In this document: positions 1 through 8,965 of the stretch, piece by piece | Layout: the number at the start of each line of letters is the position of its first letter | Numbering within the stretch: the stretch's first letter is position 1 | NCBI GenBank assembly: GCA_023958085.1 | Contig: JAMLGI010000007.1 | Span: 1-64,000 of the forward strand | DNA from: Solirubrobacterales bacterium | Lineage (GTDB): Bacteria > Actinomycetota > Thermoleophilia > Solirubrobacterales > 70-9 | Reading direction: 5' to 3' | DNA: 64,000 nucleotides | Notes under the pieces: model-generated | Database searches by the model: none | What the model was told of the DNA's origin: nothing | Seen by the model: the letters and a program-made list of their open reading frames with translations, nothing else | Translations under genes and position numbers: made by a program

Positions 1-492
1 GTAGTCCCCGATCCCGAGGCTGGTGGTGGGGCGGGGTCCGTGGCGACCCCCGACGGCCGGCCTGATGAGGAGGCCTCCGCGGTGAGCTCTGGTGGGCAGG
101 ATTCCGGCTCTGCCACAGGGTCTGTATCGGAGCGGACGGTTGCAGCGAGTCTCGGTGGTGGACCCGACGAGCTTGCCGAGGAGGGGGTACCACCGAGGAT
201 CGCACACGAAACCGTTGATCCCTCGACGGCGGGCGCCCCCACAACGGCCGTGATCGACGGGCAGGTTCTTCCTGTGGTTCCGTCCTGCGTTCACCTGTAT
301 CCGACCGCCGAGTTCCAGGAACGGGAAGTGTTCGACTTCTTCGGGATCTTCTTCGACGGGCATCCCGACATGCGCCGGATCCTGATGCCGGAGGACTACG
401 TCGGCTGGCCCCAGCGCCGGGACTTCCCGGTCGGCGGCGAGCCGGTGATCTTCACCCGGGATGAAGTCGAGAATCCGGGCTGGTGGAAGTGA
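1..492 (+). CDS. nuoC: NADH-quinone oxidoreductase subunit C (3' part)
   Basis: Partial: the reading frame is open from base 1 and the true start lies upstream. The C-terminal half carries the NuoC/30-kDa signature, with YPTAEFQEREVFDFFGI followed by GHPDMRRILMPEDY, which in complex I forms part of the peripheral arm docking to NuoD. Between the N-terminal remnant and this signature sits an unusual low-complexity Gly/Ser/Ala-rich stretch (about codons 10-85) encoded by palindromic repeat DNA that also occurs in nuoG. NuoC homologues usually lack this insert (family knowledge). The TGA stop overlaps the nuoD ATG, so translation is probably coupled. Confidence 0.95.
   Translation, partial: VVPDPEAGGGAGSVATPDGRPDEEASAVSSGGQDSGSATGSVSERTVAASLGGGPDELAEEGVPPRIAHETVDPSTAGAPTTAVIDGQVLPVVPSCVHLYPTAEFQEREVFDFFGIFFDGHPDMRRILMPEDYVGWPQRRDFPVGGEPVIFTRDEVENPGWWK
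104..208 (+). repeat. Palindromic repeat element inside nuoC
   Basis: About 105 bp nearly identical to 6124-6230 inside nuoG. It contains an inverted repeat with CTCGGTGGT at 151-159 and ACCACCGAG at 189-197, extended outward by further pairing (GCGA/TCGC). It is read in frame and encodes the same peptide as the nuoG copy, including TVAASLGGGPDELAEEG. A second shared block, encoding GSVATPDGR, lies upstream at about 37-63. Confidence 0.85.
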
Positions 493-1766
493 TGGCGCAC
501 CTGGCCGAAGACGCGCTCCGCGACGACGAGGTGACGGTCGGCGGGATGATCAGCGACCTGCAGGAAAAGCTCCCGGGTGCCACGGTCGAGCTGGAACCGG
601 AGCAGGAGATGCTGACCGTGAACATGGGTCCGCATCACCCGGCGACCCACGGTGTGCTGCGGCTGGTGGTCGACCTCGAGGGCGAGGTGGTCAGGGACCT
701 GAAGCCGGTGATCGGTTACGTCCACACCGGGATCGAGAAGTCCTGCGAGACGATGCAGTACTGGAAGGTCATCCCGTTCGTGGAACGGATGGACTACCTG
801 GCCTACTTCTTCAACATGCAGGCCTACTGCGGCGCGGTCGAGAAGCTGATCGGGTTGGGTCTGCCCCGGCGTGCCCAGTACCTGAGGGTGCTTCACCTCG
901 AGCTCAACCGGCTTCACTCCCATCTGGTCTGGCTCGGCACCACCGCGCTCGATCTCGGGGCGATGGGCGTCTACTTCTACTGCTTCCGTGACCGTGACCG
1001 GGTGCTGGACCTGTTCGAGATGTCTACCGGCCAGCGGATGCACACCCGGTACTTCCAGATCGGCGGCGTCGCCGAGGACATCCCGCGGGGCTTCGAGCAG
1101 AAGGTGCGGGAACTGATCGAGATCCTCGGACGCGGTATCGATCAGTACGAGGCGCTGCTCGACCGGAACGAGATCTTCCTGCACCGGACCAAGAACCTCG
1201 GCGCGGTCCCGCGCGAGCGGCTGGTCGAGCTCGGCGTCACCGGACCGCTGCTTCGGGCTGCCGGTGACCCCTGGGATCTGCGCAAGGAGGAGAGCTACCT
1301 GGCCTATCCGGAGCTCGAGTTCGATGTGCCGGTGGGCACGGTCGGCGACGGCTACGACCGTTACCGGGTTCGCCTGACCGAAATGCGCGAATCGATGAAG
1401 ATCATCGAGCAGTGCCTCGACGGTCTGCCCGAGGGTCCCTGGATCGCCGACGATCGCAAGTACGTGCTGCCGCCGAGGGCCGAGCTCTCCACCTCCATGG
1501 AGTCGCTGATCCACCACTTCAAACTGGTCACCGAGGGTTTCCGGGTCGAGCCGGGCGAGGTCTACAACCCGATCGAGTCGCCCCGTGGCGAGCTCGGCTG
1601 TTACGTGCTCGCGGACGGCTCCTCGAAGCCGGCCCGGGTCCACTTCCGGGAGCCGTCCTTCGTCAATCTGCAGGCTCTGCGCGACATGACCCACGGCGAG
1701 TACGTGGCTGACCTGATCCAGACCCTGGCGATGCTCGACCCGATCCTCGGAGGTATCGACCGATGA
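492..1766 (+). CDS. nuoD: NADH-quinone oxidoreductase subunit D
   Basis: The 49-kDa subunit of complex I, which forms the quinone-binding pocket with NuoB. The protein (424 aa) shows the family landmarks: GPHHPATHGVLR near the N-terminus, the EKSCETM helix, ELNRLHSHLVWLG, and the C-terminal ESPRGELGCYVLADG and DPILGGIDR end. I chose ATG at 492 because it overlaps the nuoC stop (TGATG); a GTG at 483 is possible. It overlaps nuoE by four bases. Nothing unusual was seen in the quinone-site region. Confidence 0.97.
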   Translation: MAHLAEDALRDDEVTVGGMISDLQEKLPGATVELEPEQEMLTVNMGPHHPATHGVLRLVVDLEGEVVRDLKPVIGYVHTGIEKSCETMQYWKVIPFVERMDYLAYFFNMQAYCGAVEKLIGLGLPRRAQYLRVLHLELNRLHSHLVWLGTTALDLGAMGVYFYCFRDRDRVLDLFEMSTGQRMHTRYFQIGGVAEDIPRGFEQKVRELIEILGRGIDQYEALLDRNEIFLHRTKNLGAVPRERLVELGVTGPLLRAAGDPWDLRKEESYLAYPELEFDVPVGTVGDGYDRYRVRLTEMRESMKIIEQCLDGLPEGPWIADDRKYVLPPRAELSTSMESLIHHFKLVTEGFRVEPGEVYNPIESPRGELGCYVLADGSSKPARVHFREPSFVNLQALRDMTHGEYVADLIQTLAMLDPILGGIDR

Positions 1767-2536
1767 CCACGATCCCGCCGGAAGACTTCACCCAGGGAAC
1801 TCCCGCCGCGGCGGAGAACCGCAAACCCGAGGGGTTCGAGTCGCCCGGCCTGCCGGTCGACCGGTCCAACACCACCGGCCGGGACCCGCTGGGCGATCCC
1901 GAACTGGTGCCGGATCCGAGCGAGGTCGAGGTGCCGGACGAGCTGCGGCAGCTGATCGAGACCCTGGTCGCCAAGTACCCCGACCGCGACAACGTCGGCA
2001 TGCCCAAGTCGGCCGCGATCCCGGCCCTCTGGGCGATCCAGCGGCGCTACGGCTGGTGCACCCCGGAGGGGATCCGTGAGGCGGCCGCCGTGATCCGGGT
2101 CACCCCGGCCTACCTGCAGTCGGTCGCCACCTTCTACGACCTGTTCCGGACCGAGCCCTCGGGCAAACACCAGGTCCTGGTCTGCACCAACATCTCCTGC
2201 TGGATGCGCGGCGGCGACGAGCTGCTCGACGCCTTCTGCGAGGCGACCGGCGCCGACCGGGAGGAGGCCGCCCACGGCGGTGCGGTATCGGCCGACGGCG
2301 AGATCCTGGTCACCGGGTTCGAGTGCCTCGGGGCCTGTGATCTCGCCCCGATGGTTTCGGTCAACGAGCGCTACTACGGCCCGCTGGAACCGGCCGACGC
2401 CGAGCAGATCGTGGCCCAGCTTCACGGCGGGCAGGATGTGATCCCGGAAAAGGCGCTGGAGGCGCGTGGACTCGCCGGCGGGGACGACGTCGAGGAAGAC
2501 CCCCGGGTCAAGGCCGGGAAGGGACCGAACCGGTGA
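1763..2536 (+). CDS. nuoE: NADH-quinone oxidoreductase subunit E (2Fe-2S)
   Basis: The thioredoxin-like 2Fe-2S subunit (24 kDa type) that pairs with NuoF. At 257 aa it is longer than typical NuoE (about 160-220 aa) because of an acidic, proline-rich N-terminal extension of about 60 residues and a charged tail. Four cluster ligands are visible as CTNISC (CxxxxC) and ECLGAC (CxxxC). The central helix has the usual AIPALWAIQRRYGW stretch. ATGA overlap with nuoD and a four-base overlap with nuoF place it in the operon. Confidence 0.96.
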   Translation: MTTIPPEDFTQGTPAAAENRKPEGFESPGLPVDRSNTTGRDPLGDPELVPDPSEVEVPDELRQLIETLVAKYPDRDNVGMPKSAAIPALWAIQRRYGWCTPEGIREAAAVIRVTPAYLQSVATFYDLFRTEPSGKHQVLVCTNISCWMRGGDELLDAFCEATGADREEAAHGGAVSADGEILVTGFECLGACDLAPMVSVNERYYGPLEPADAEQIVAQLHGGQDVIPEKALEARGLAGGDDVEEDPRVKAGKGPNR

Positions 2537-3891
2537 GTGCGGCAGAAGTGACAGAAAAGCGTGGCAGCGGCGAAGTCCGGATGCTGCTCCGGCACGCCGA
2601 GGACCCGAAGCTGGCGACGATCGACGGTTACCGCTCCTACGGCGGCTACGAGGTGCTCGAGCGGGTGCTGCGCGAGGTCGACGAGGACTGGATCGTCAAC
2701 GAACTCGAGGAGTCCGGCCTGCGGGGACGCGGCGGGGCCGGCTTCCCGATGGGCAAAAAGGTCTCCTTCCTGCCGCACACCGATCAGGCCAAGTACCTCT
2801 GCTGCAACGCCGACGAGTCCGAGCCGGGCACCTTCAAGGACCGGGAGCTGATGGAGCGCAACCCGCATCAGCTGATCGAGGGGATGGTGATCTCCTGCTT
2901 CGCGGCCGGGGTCACTCACGCCTTCATCTTCATCCGCGGGGAGTACGACCATCAGGCCGACGTGCTCGACCGGGCGGTCGCCGAGGCCTACGAGGCGGGC
3001 TATCTCGGAGCGAACATCAAGGGTTCCGGCTACGGCCTCGAGATGATCGTCCACCGCGGCGCCGGCGCCTACATCTGCGGCGAGGAAACCGCCCTGCTCG
3101 ACTCGCTCGAAGGCAAGCGTGGCAACCCGCGCCTGAAGCCGCCGTTTCCGGCGGTCCAGGGCCTCTACGGCGGCCCGACCCTGATCAACAACGTCGAGAC
3201 CCTCTGCAACGTGCCGCACATCGTCGCCAATGGGGCCGAGTGGTTCCGGTCCTTCGGCACCGAGCAGTCGCCCGGGACCAAGGTGATCTCGATCTCCGGC
3301 CTGGTCCGACGCCCCGGCAACTACGAGATCGAGCTCGGCACCCCGCTGCGCGACCTGATCTTCGGGCTGGCCGGCGGGCCGCTTGAGGGTCGCGAGATCA
3401 AGGCCTTCTACCCCGGGGGCTCCTCCTCACCGGTCCTGACCCCGGCCGAACTCGACCTCCCCTACAGCTTTGAGGGGATGCAGGGGGCGGGCTCGATGCT
3501 CGGCTCCGGCTCGATCATCGTCGCCGACAACACCGTCTCGATTCCCGAGATGTGTCAGCGGACCTCGAAGTTCTACCGGCATGAGTCCTGCGGCAAGTGC
3601 ACTCCCTGCCGCGAGGGCACCAGCTGGACCGACAAGATGCTCACCCGGGTAAACGGCGGTGACGCGACCCCGATGGACCTCGACATCATCGCCTCGGTCC
3701 AGGACAACATCCTCGGCAACTGCCTCTGCCCGCTTGGCGACGCGATGGCGATGCCGGTCGCCTCGATGGTGAAGAAGTTCCGGCCCGAGTTTGAACAGTC
3801 GATCAAGAACGGCTTCGAGGACGGGGTTCCGCCAACCCGGCTGGCCGGTCGGGCGATCCCGATCTTCAGCGAGGAGCCCAGCCGTGGCTAG
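2533..3891 (+). CDS. nuoF: NADH-quinone oxidoreductase subunit F (FMN, 4Fe-4S)
   Basis: The 51-kDa NADH-binding flavoprotein of complex I. Visible motifs are the FMN/NADH glycine-rich GLRGRGGAGFPMGKK, GAGAYICGEETALLDSLEG, and the 4Fe-4S ligands in SCGKCTPCREG plus NCLCPLGDA. The length of 452 aa fits the family. The GTG start at 2533 overlaps the nuoE stop (GTGA type). It accepts hydride from NADH and passes electrons to NuoE and NuoG. Confidence 0.97.
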   Translation: MSAAEVTEKRGSGEVRMLLRHAEDPKLATIDGYRSYGGYEVLERVLREVDEDWIVNELEESGLRGRGGAGFPMGKKVSFLPHTDQAKYLCCNADESEPGTFKDRELMERNPHQLIEGMVISCFAAGVTHAFIFIRGEYDHQADVLDRAVAEAYEAGYLGANIKGSGYGLEMIVHRGAGAYICGEETALLDSLEGKRGNPRLKPPFPAVQGLYGGPTLINNVETLCNVPHIVANGAEWFRSFGTEQSPGTKVISISGLVRRPGNYEIELGTPLRDLIFGLAGGPLEGREIKAFYPGGSSSPVLTPAELDLPYSFEGMQGAGSMLGSGSIIVADNTVSIPEMCQRTSKFYRHESCGKCTPCREGTSWTDKMLTRVNGGDATPMDLDIIASVQDNILGNCLCPLGDAMAMPVASMVKKFRPEFEQSIKNGFEDGVPPTRLAGRAIPIFSEEPSRG

Positions 3892-6610
3892 GCCGGCCGA
3901 AACCCCGATCACGATCACGATCGACGGTCGCGAGATCGAGGCGATCGAGGGCACGATGCTGGTCGATGCGGCCAAGCATGGCGACGTCGAGATCCCGGTC
4001 TTCTGTTACGACGCCAAGCTCGGCGCCCCGGTCGGGGCCTGCCGTATGTGCCTGGTCGAGATCGAGGGGATCCCGAAGCTCCAGACCGCCTGTTCGACCC
4101 CGGTCCGGGACGGCATGGTCGTCCACACCCGCACCGAGCAGGTAAAGGTCGCCCAGAACGCGGTGGTCGAGTTCCTGCTGGTCAACCATCCGCTCGACTG
4201 TCCGGTCTGTGACAAGGGCGGCGAATGTCCGCTCCAGGACATCTCGATGGGCTGGGGCAAGGACCGCAGCCGGGTGGTCGAGCCGAAGCGGCATTTCGAG
4301 AAGCCGGTGCCGCTTTCGCCGCTGATCGCGATCGACCGTGAGCGCTGCATCATGTGTTACCGCTGCGCCCGCTTCAGCCAGGAGGTCCCGGAGGACAGCC
4401 AGGTGCAGGTGATCGACCGGGGTTCCAACTCCTACATCGGCACCTTCGAGGACAAGCCGTACATCGCTCCCTTCTCCGGCAACATCACCGAGCTCTGCCC
4501 GGTCGGTGCGCTGACCTCGTACACCTACCGTTTCCAGGCCCGTCCCTGGGACATCGAGCAGGGTGGCTCGGTCTGCACCCTCTGCCCGTCCCAGTGCAAC
4601 GTCTCCTTCACGATCCGGGACGAGGAGGTGAAACGGGTGATCGCCCGCGACAACGAGGCGATCGACGACGGCTGGCTCTGCGACCGGGGCCGCTACGGCT
4701 TCCAGGCGATGTATTCGCAGGATCGGGTGATCAATCCCCTGCGCTACGAGGACGGCCATCCGGTGCCGGCGACCTGGGCCGATGCCCTCGACCGGGCCGC
4801 CAAGCTGCTGACCGCCGCCGGAAACCGCACCGCCGCGCTGGTCGGCGACGCCTCCAACGAGGAGGGCTTCATCCTCCAGGAACTGATGCGCCGGGGGCTC
4901 GGCTCGAACGACATCGACTCCCGCCGTGCCGGCACGGTCGGCCGCGACGCACGGACCGCGGTGAACAACCCGGATCTGCAGGCGCTGGTGGCGGACATTG
5001 ATCACGCCGACGCGGTGCTGGTGCTCGGTACCGATCCGCTTCACACCGCCCCCGCCTTCGATCTCCGGGTCCGCAAGGCGGTCCGCCGCAACGGTACCCG
5101 GCTCGCGGTGGCGACCGAACGGCCCAGCGCCCTTGACGGCGGGGCGACCGAGGTCGAGCGGATTCCGGTCGGCGGTTCCGCCGCCTGGCTGGCCGATCTC
5201 GCCGCAGCGGTGAAGGCCGGCAGCGAGGAAGGCATCGCCGGGCTGCTCCGGGGAGCGGAGGACGTGGTGATCCTCTGGGGCGAGCGGATCCTGTGGGGCG
5301 CCGCCGGCGAACAGGCTGCCGCCACCCTGGTCGAGCTTGCCGGGAGCCTCGGTCTCGGTTCGAAGGCCGAGTCCGGCCTGATCGAACTGCCCGAGGTCGC
5401 CAACGCCCGCGGGCTGGCCGAGGTCGGCTGCCTGCCGGACTCCGGACCCGGTCTTTCCGCGGCCACCCCGGGCCGGGATGTCGAGGCGATCCGGGCCGGA
5501 CTCGAGTCCGGCGAGATCGAGGCGGTCATCCTCTACGGGGTCGACCCGCTGCGGGACTTCCCCGACACCGAAGGCTGGCGCCGCGCCCTCAGGACGGCGA
5601 ACTTCGTGATCTCCTTCACCATGGCCTCGACCGAGACCACCGATCTCTCCGACGTGGTTTTCCCACTCGAGTCTCACGCCGAAAAGGACGGCACGGTCAC
5701 CCACACCGAGGGCCGGATCCAGCGGGTCCGCCCGTCGGCCAAACGTCCCGGTGAGATCCAGGCCGGCTGGCATGTCCTGGCCGAACTCTCCGCCGCGATC
5801 GGCCACGAAACCGGAATCCACTCCACGGTCGAGGCCCTGAAGGCGATCGTCGAAGCGGTCCCCTTCTACGCCGGAATCACCCACACCGAAATCGGCGGCC
5901 AGGGAGTCCGCTGGCAGGACCGTGAACAGGCTGGTGGTTGGGAGGGGTCTGTGGCGACCCCTGACGGCCGGCTATCGACTGCTGCGGCTGACGCCGCTGC
6001 AGTCTCACCGGGAGTTCCGTCAGGGGCCACCACAGACCCCTCCTCAGGGCAGCAAGGTGATGGTCCTGCCACACCCTCCCTTCAGGGAGAAGGAACGGAC
6101 CACCTTGCTACCGGGTCGACGGGCTCCGGCTCTGCCACGGGGTCTGTATCGGGGGAAACGGTTGCAGCGAGTCTCGGTGGTGGACCCGACGAGCTTGCCG
6201 AGGAGGGGGTACCACCGAGGATCGCACACGCGGAGCCTCCGCCGGACGGCGCCCTGACCTTGGGCACCTACCGGGACATCTGGGCGAACGAGACCACCGA
6301 TCTCAGCCCGGCACTCAACTTCCTGATCCCGGCCCAGCGGCTCGAGGTGTCGGTTGCCGACGCCGAACGGCTCGGGCTTCAGCGGGGAGACGAGGTCAGC
6401 GTGAAGTCGGGGGAGGACGAGGTCCACGCTTTCGTCTCGATCCGGGCAACCCTGCCGGAGGGAACCTGCTTCCTGATCGAGGGGACCCGCGAGGGCAACG
6501 CCAACCTGTTCGTGGGCGACCAGCCGGCCCTGGTCGAGATCGGCAAGGCGACCCCGCAGCTTGATGTGATCGCGGCCGGCAACGGCCAGAGCGAAGGCGG
6601 GGAAAGCTAA
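3884..6610 (+). CDS. nuoG: NADH-quinone oxidoreductase subunit G
   Basis: The 75-kDa iron-sulfur subunit with a C-terminal molybdopterin-oxidoreductase-like domain (908 aa). The N-terminus has the 2Fe-2S ferredoxin ligands (FCYDAKLG, GACRMCLVE), then HPLDCPVCDKGGECPLQD, a CIMCYRCARF cluster and a CTLCPSQCNVSF cluster. The GTG at 3884 overlaps the nuoF stop; a longer upstream frame is only an extension into nuoF. Residues about 686-783 are an insertion of low-complexity Ser/Gly/Pro sequence made entirely of palindromic repeat DNA, after which the family-like C-terminal domain resumes (RLEVSVADAERLGLQRGDEV). Confidence 0.96.
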   Translation: MARPAETPITITIDGREIEAIEGTMLVDAAKHGDVEIPVFCYDAKLGAPVGACRMCLVEIEGIPKLQTACSTPVRDGMVVHTRTEQVKVAQNAVVEFLLVNHPLDCPVCDKGGECPLQDISMGWGKDRSRVVEPKRHFEKPVPLSPLIAIDRERCIMCYRCARFSQEVPEDSQVQVIDRGSNSYIGTFEDKPYIAPFSGNITELCPVGALTSYTYRFQARPWDIEQGGSVCTLCPSQCNVSFTIRDEEVKRVIARDNEAIDDGWLCDRGRYGFQAMYSQDRVINPLRYEDGHPVPATWADALDRAAKLLTAAGNRTAALVGDASNEEGFILQELMRRGLGSNDIDSRRAGTVGRDARTAVNNPDLQALVADIDHADAVLVLGTDPLHTAPAFDLRVRKAVRRNGTRLAVATERPSALDGGATEVERIPVGGSAAWLADLAAAVKAGSEEGIAGLLRGAEDVVILWGERILWGAAGEQAAATLVELAGSLGLGSKAESGLIELPEVANARGLAEVGCLPDSGPGLSAATPGRDVEAIRAGLESGEIEAVILYGVDPLRDFPDTEGWRRALRTANFVISFTMASTETTDLSDVVFPLESHAEKDGTVTHTEGRIQRVRPSAKRPGEIQAGWHVLAELSAAIGHETGIHSTVEALKAIVEAVPFYAGITHTEIGGQGVRWQDREQAGGWEGSVATPDGRLSTAAADAAAVSPGVPSGATTDPSSGQQGDGPATPSLQGEGTDHLATGSTGSGSATGSVSGETVAASLGGGPDELAEEGVPPRIAHAEPPPDGALTLGTYRDIWANETTDLSPALNFLIPAQRLEVSVADAERLGLQRGDEVSVKSGEDEVHAFVSIRATLPEGTCFLIEGTREGNANLFVGDQPALVEIGKATPQLDVIAAGNGQSEGGES
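5941..6230 (+). repeat. Array of three palindromic elements inside nuoG
   Basis: Three adjacent inverted repeats are read in frame as protein. Element a (5941-6043) has 27-base arms matching at 25 of 27 positions (5941-5967 against 6017-6043) and a nested hairpin GACTGCTGCGGC/GCCGCTGCAGTC. Element b (6051-6109) has imperfect arms starting AGCAAGGTG and ending CACCTTGCT with an inner CTCCC/GGGAG stem. Element c (about 6160-6230) is the copy shared with nuoC, arms CTCGGTGGT and ACCACCGAG. No stop codon interrupts the frame. Confidence 0.9.
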
Positions 6611-7615
6611 GTGCCGGCCCTGCCTCTGGGGGACACCAGTTTCGTCGATGCGACCTGGATCCTGGTCGTCAAGTCGATCATCATCTTTCTGGTGATCCTG
6701 CAGATCGTGCCGATCGTGCTGCTGGTCGAACGCAAGCTGCTCGGCCGAATGCAGCAGCGCTACGGCCCCAACCGGGTTGGCCCGAAGGGCGTCCTTCAGC
6801 CCCTGGCGGACGTCGGCAAGCTGCTCTCCAAGCAGAACTTCCGGCCCGAGGGCGCGGTTCCGTTCCTCTACGAAGCCGCCCCGGCGATCACCATCTTTTC
6901 GGCGGTGATCACGCTGGCGATCCTGCCGTTCGGGGACGTCAAGAACGGGGTCGGGTTCTACGGGATCGACGTGCCGATCGGGATCTTCTACTTTTTCGCC
7001 TTCAGCTCGATCGCCTTCTACGGCCTGCTGCTCGGCGGCTGGTCCTCCGGTTCGAAGTACTCATTCCTCGGAGCTATGCGTTCCGCCGCCCAGCTGATCT
7101 CCTACGAGATCGCGATGGGTCTCGCCCTGCTCGGCGTGGTCCTGATGTCCGGCTCGCTTTCGCTGGTGGACATCGTCAAGTCCCAGGGCGAGATCTGGTT
7201 CATCGTGCCCCAGTTCGTCGGGTTTCTGATCTTCCTGGTCGCCGGATTCGCCGAGACCAACCGGGTTCCGTTCGACCTGCCTGAGGCGGACGCGGAGCTG
7301 GTTGCCGGTTACGGGACCGAGTACGGCGGGATGCGCTTCGGCTCCTTCATGTTTGCCGAGTACATGGAGATCCTGTTGATCTCCGGCATCGCTTCGACCA
7401 TGTTCCTTGGTGGCTGGATGGGCCCCGGCCCGGGCTGGCTCGATCCGATCTGGATGCTGGTCAAGATGTCGGTCTTCACTTTCCTGTTCATCTGGATCCG
7501 GGCCACCCTGCCCCGGTTCCGCTACGACCAGCTGATGACCTTCGGCTGGAAGATCCTCCTGCCGCTGGCGACACTGAACGTGCTCGTCACGGCCGTCCTG
7601 GTGGTGGTCACATGA
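6611..7615 (+). CDS. nuoH: NADH-quinone oxidoreductase subunit H
   Basis: The membrane subunit at the junction of the peripheral and membrane arms, forming part of the quinone channel. The 334-aa protein has about eight hydrophobic helices and the conserved loops [20 protein letters not shown] and [21 protein letters not shown], with the acidic residues typical of the E-channel. The GTG start directly follows the nuoG TAA, with no spacer. It overlaps nuoI by four bases. Confidence 0.97.
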   Translation: MPALPLGDTSFVDATWILVVKSIIIFLVILQIVPIVLLVERKLLGRMQQRYGPNRVGPKGVLQPLADVGKLLSKQNFRPEGAVPFLYEAAPAITIFSAVITLAILPFGDVKNGVGFYGIDVPIGIFYFFAFSSIAFYGLLLGGWSSGSKYSFLGAMRSAAQLISYEIAMGLALLGVVLMSGSLSLVDIVKSQGEIWFIVPQFVGFLIFLVAGFAETNRVPFDLPEADAELVAGYGTEYGGMRFGSFMFAEYMEILLISGIASTMFLGGWMGPGPGWLDPIWMLVKMSVFTFLFIWIRATLPRFRYDQLMTFGWKILLPLATLNVLVTAVLVVVT

Positions 7616-8142
7616 GCGTTCGTCCGGAAGAGATCAAGGTGGTCCCGCGGGGCCCGGAACCGGGCGGACCGGGTGCGGTTTACCGCGCCTTCGGCGAGAC
7701 CCTGCGCGGGATGCGGACCACCCTGGCCCGGGTCTTCGACAAGCCGGTCACGATCGAGTACCCGGAGGAGAAGACCCCGGTCTACCCACGGTTCCGGGGC
7801 CGCCACAAGCTGCACCGGTTCGAGGACAGCGGCCTCGAGAAATGCGTCGGCTGCTCACTCTGCGCCGCCGCCTGTCCGGCCGAATGCATCCGGGTGGTCG
7901 CGGCCGAGAACGACCCGGACGACCGGGTCTCGGCCGGCGAGCGTTTCGCCGCGGTCTACGAGATCAACCTGTCCCGATGCATCTTCTGTGGCTACTGCGA
8001 GCTGGCCTGTCCGTTCGATGCGATCACCATGGGTCACGACTTCGAGATGGCCGACTACAACCGCTCCGACCTGATCTTCACCAAGGAGATGCTGCTGGCC
8101 GAGCCGATCGCCCGCACCCCGCTCCGGGGAGAGGACGAGTAA
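7612..8142 (+). CDS. nuoI: NADH-quinone oxidoreductase subunit I (2x 4Fe-4S)
   Basis: The ferredoxin-like subunit that carries clusters N6a and N6b and relays electrons towards NuoB. Two complete 4Fe-4S motifs are visible: [15 protein letters not shown] and [16 protein letters not shown]. The length of 176 aa fits. The N-terminal region contains the amphipathic stretch before RGRHKLHRF that is usual for the family. It is coupled to nuoH (ATGA) and to nuoJ (TAATG). Confidence 0.97.
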   Translation: MSVRPEEIKVVPRGPEPGGPGAVYRAFGETLRGMRTTLARVFDKPVTIEYPEEKTPVYPRFRGRHKLHRFEDSGLEKCVGCSLCAAACPAECIRVVAAENDPDDRVSAGERFAAVYEINLSRCIFCGYCELACPFDAITMGHDFEMADYNRSDLIFTKEMLLAEPIARTPLRGEDE

Positions 8143-8669
8143 TGGAAGCGGTCGCCTTCTTCCTCGGTGCGATCGGCGCGCTCGGCGGGGCGGTTGCCGT
8201 GGTCACCCTGCGCAACCCGTTCTACGCGGTGCTGGCGCTGGTTGTCCACCTCGTCTTTCTGGCCGGGATCTTCCTGCTGCTCCGGGCCCAGTTCCTGGCG
8301 GCAGCCCAGATCATCGTGTACGCCGGGGCGGTGATGGTGATCTACGTCTTCGTCGCCGCCTACGTCGGCGGGGTCGAGGAACCGAGCTGGGATGCGAGCC
8401 CCGAGCTGAAGGTGATCGGACCGCTGATGGCCGGGGCGCTGTTCGTGGCGATCTCGATCGCGGTGATCGGTTCCTCCCTGACCGCGCTCGGGACCGGCGG
8501 TCCGGAGAAGCTCGCGGACGACTTCGGCACTCCGGCCGGGGTTGGCATGGCGATGCTGGAGGACTTCCTCCTGCCCTTCGAGGCGGCCTCGCTGCTCCTG
8601 ATGCTGGCCGCGGTGGCGGCCGTCATCCTGGCCGGCAGGAAGCGCCGCGGGAAGGAGGACCCGGCATGA
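8142..8669 (+). CDS. nuoJ: NADH-quinone oxidoreductase subunit J
   Basis: Small membrane subunit of the proton-pumping arm, 175 aa with about five hydrophobic helices. The conserved TM3-like segment AAQIIVYAGAVMVIYVFV is present. ATG at 8142 overlaps the nuoI TAA; a longer upstream frame only overlaps nuoI. The C-terminus ends in a short basic tail and overlaps nuoK by four bases. Confidence 0.95.
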   Translation: MEAVAFFLGAIGALGGAVAVVTLRNPFYAVLALVVHLVFLAGIFLLLRAQFLAAAQIIVYAGAVMVIYVFVAAYVGGVEEPSWDASPELKVIGPLMAGALFVAISIAVIGSSLTALGTGGPEKLADDFGTPAGVGMAMLEDFLLPFEAASLLLMLAAVAAVILAGRKRRGKEDPA

Positions 8670-8965
8670 ATCTCGAGTGGTACCTGGTTCTCTCGGCCCT
8701 GCTTTTCGCGATCGGGATCATCGGCGTGATGGTCCGTCGCAACCCGGTGGTGATCCTGCTCTGCCTCGAACTGATGCTGAGCGCCGGGGCGCTGGCCCTG
8801 CTGACCTTCAGCCGCATGCTCGGCAACCAGGACGGACAGGTCTTCGTGCTGATCGTGCTGGTGGTCGCTGCGGCCGAGGTCGTGGTCGGTCTCGGCCTGG
8901 TGGTCGCCATGTTCCGTCGCCGCCTGCCGCTCGACGTCGACGAGATGAAGGAGCTGAAGGGATGA
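8666..8965 (+). CDS. nuoK: NADH-quinone oxidoreductase subunit K
   Basis: 99-aa membrane subunit homologous to MrpC, with three predicted helices. The glutamates expected in TM2 and TM3 are visible in LLCLELMLSA and VVAAAEVVVGLGLVV. Length and position between nuoJ and nuoL fit. ATGA overlaps at both ends. Confidence 0.96.
   Translation: MNLEWYLVLSALLFAIGIIGVMVRRNPVVILLCLELMLSAGALALLTFSRMLGNQDGQVFVLIVLVVAAAEVVVGLGLVVAMFRRRLPLDVDEMKELKG

Noticed and set aside
3866-5884. 672-codon antisense frame under nuoG
   Set aside because: Same shadow effect; no promoter, signal or motif.
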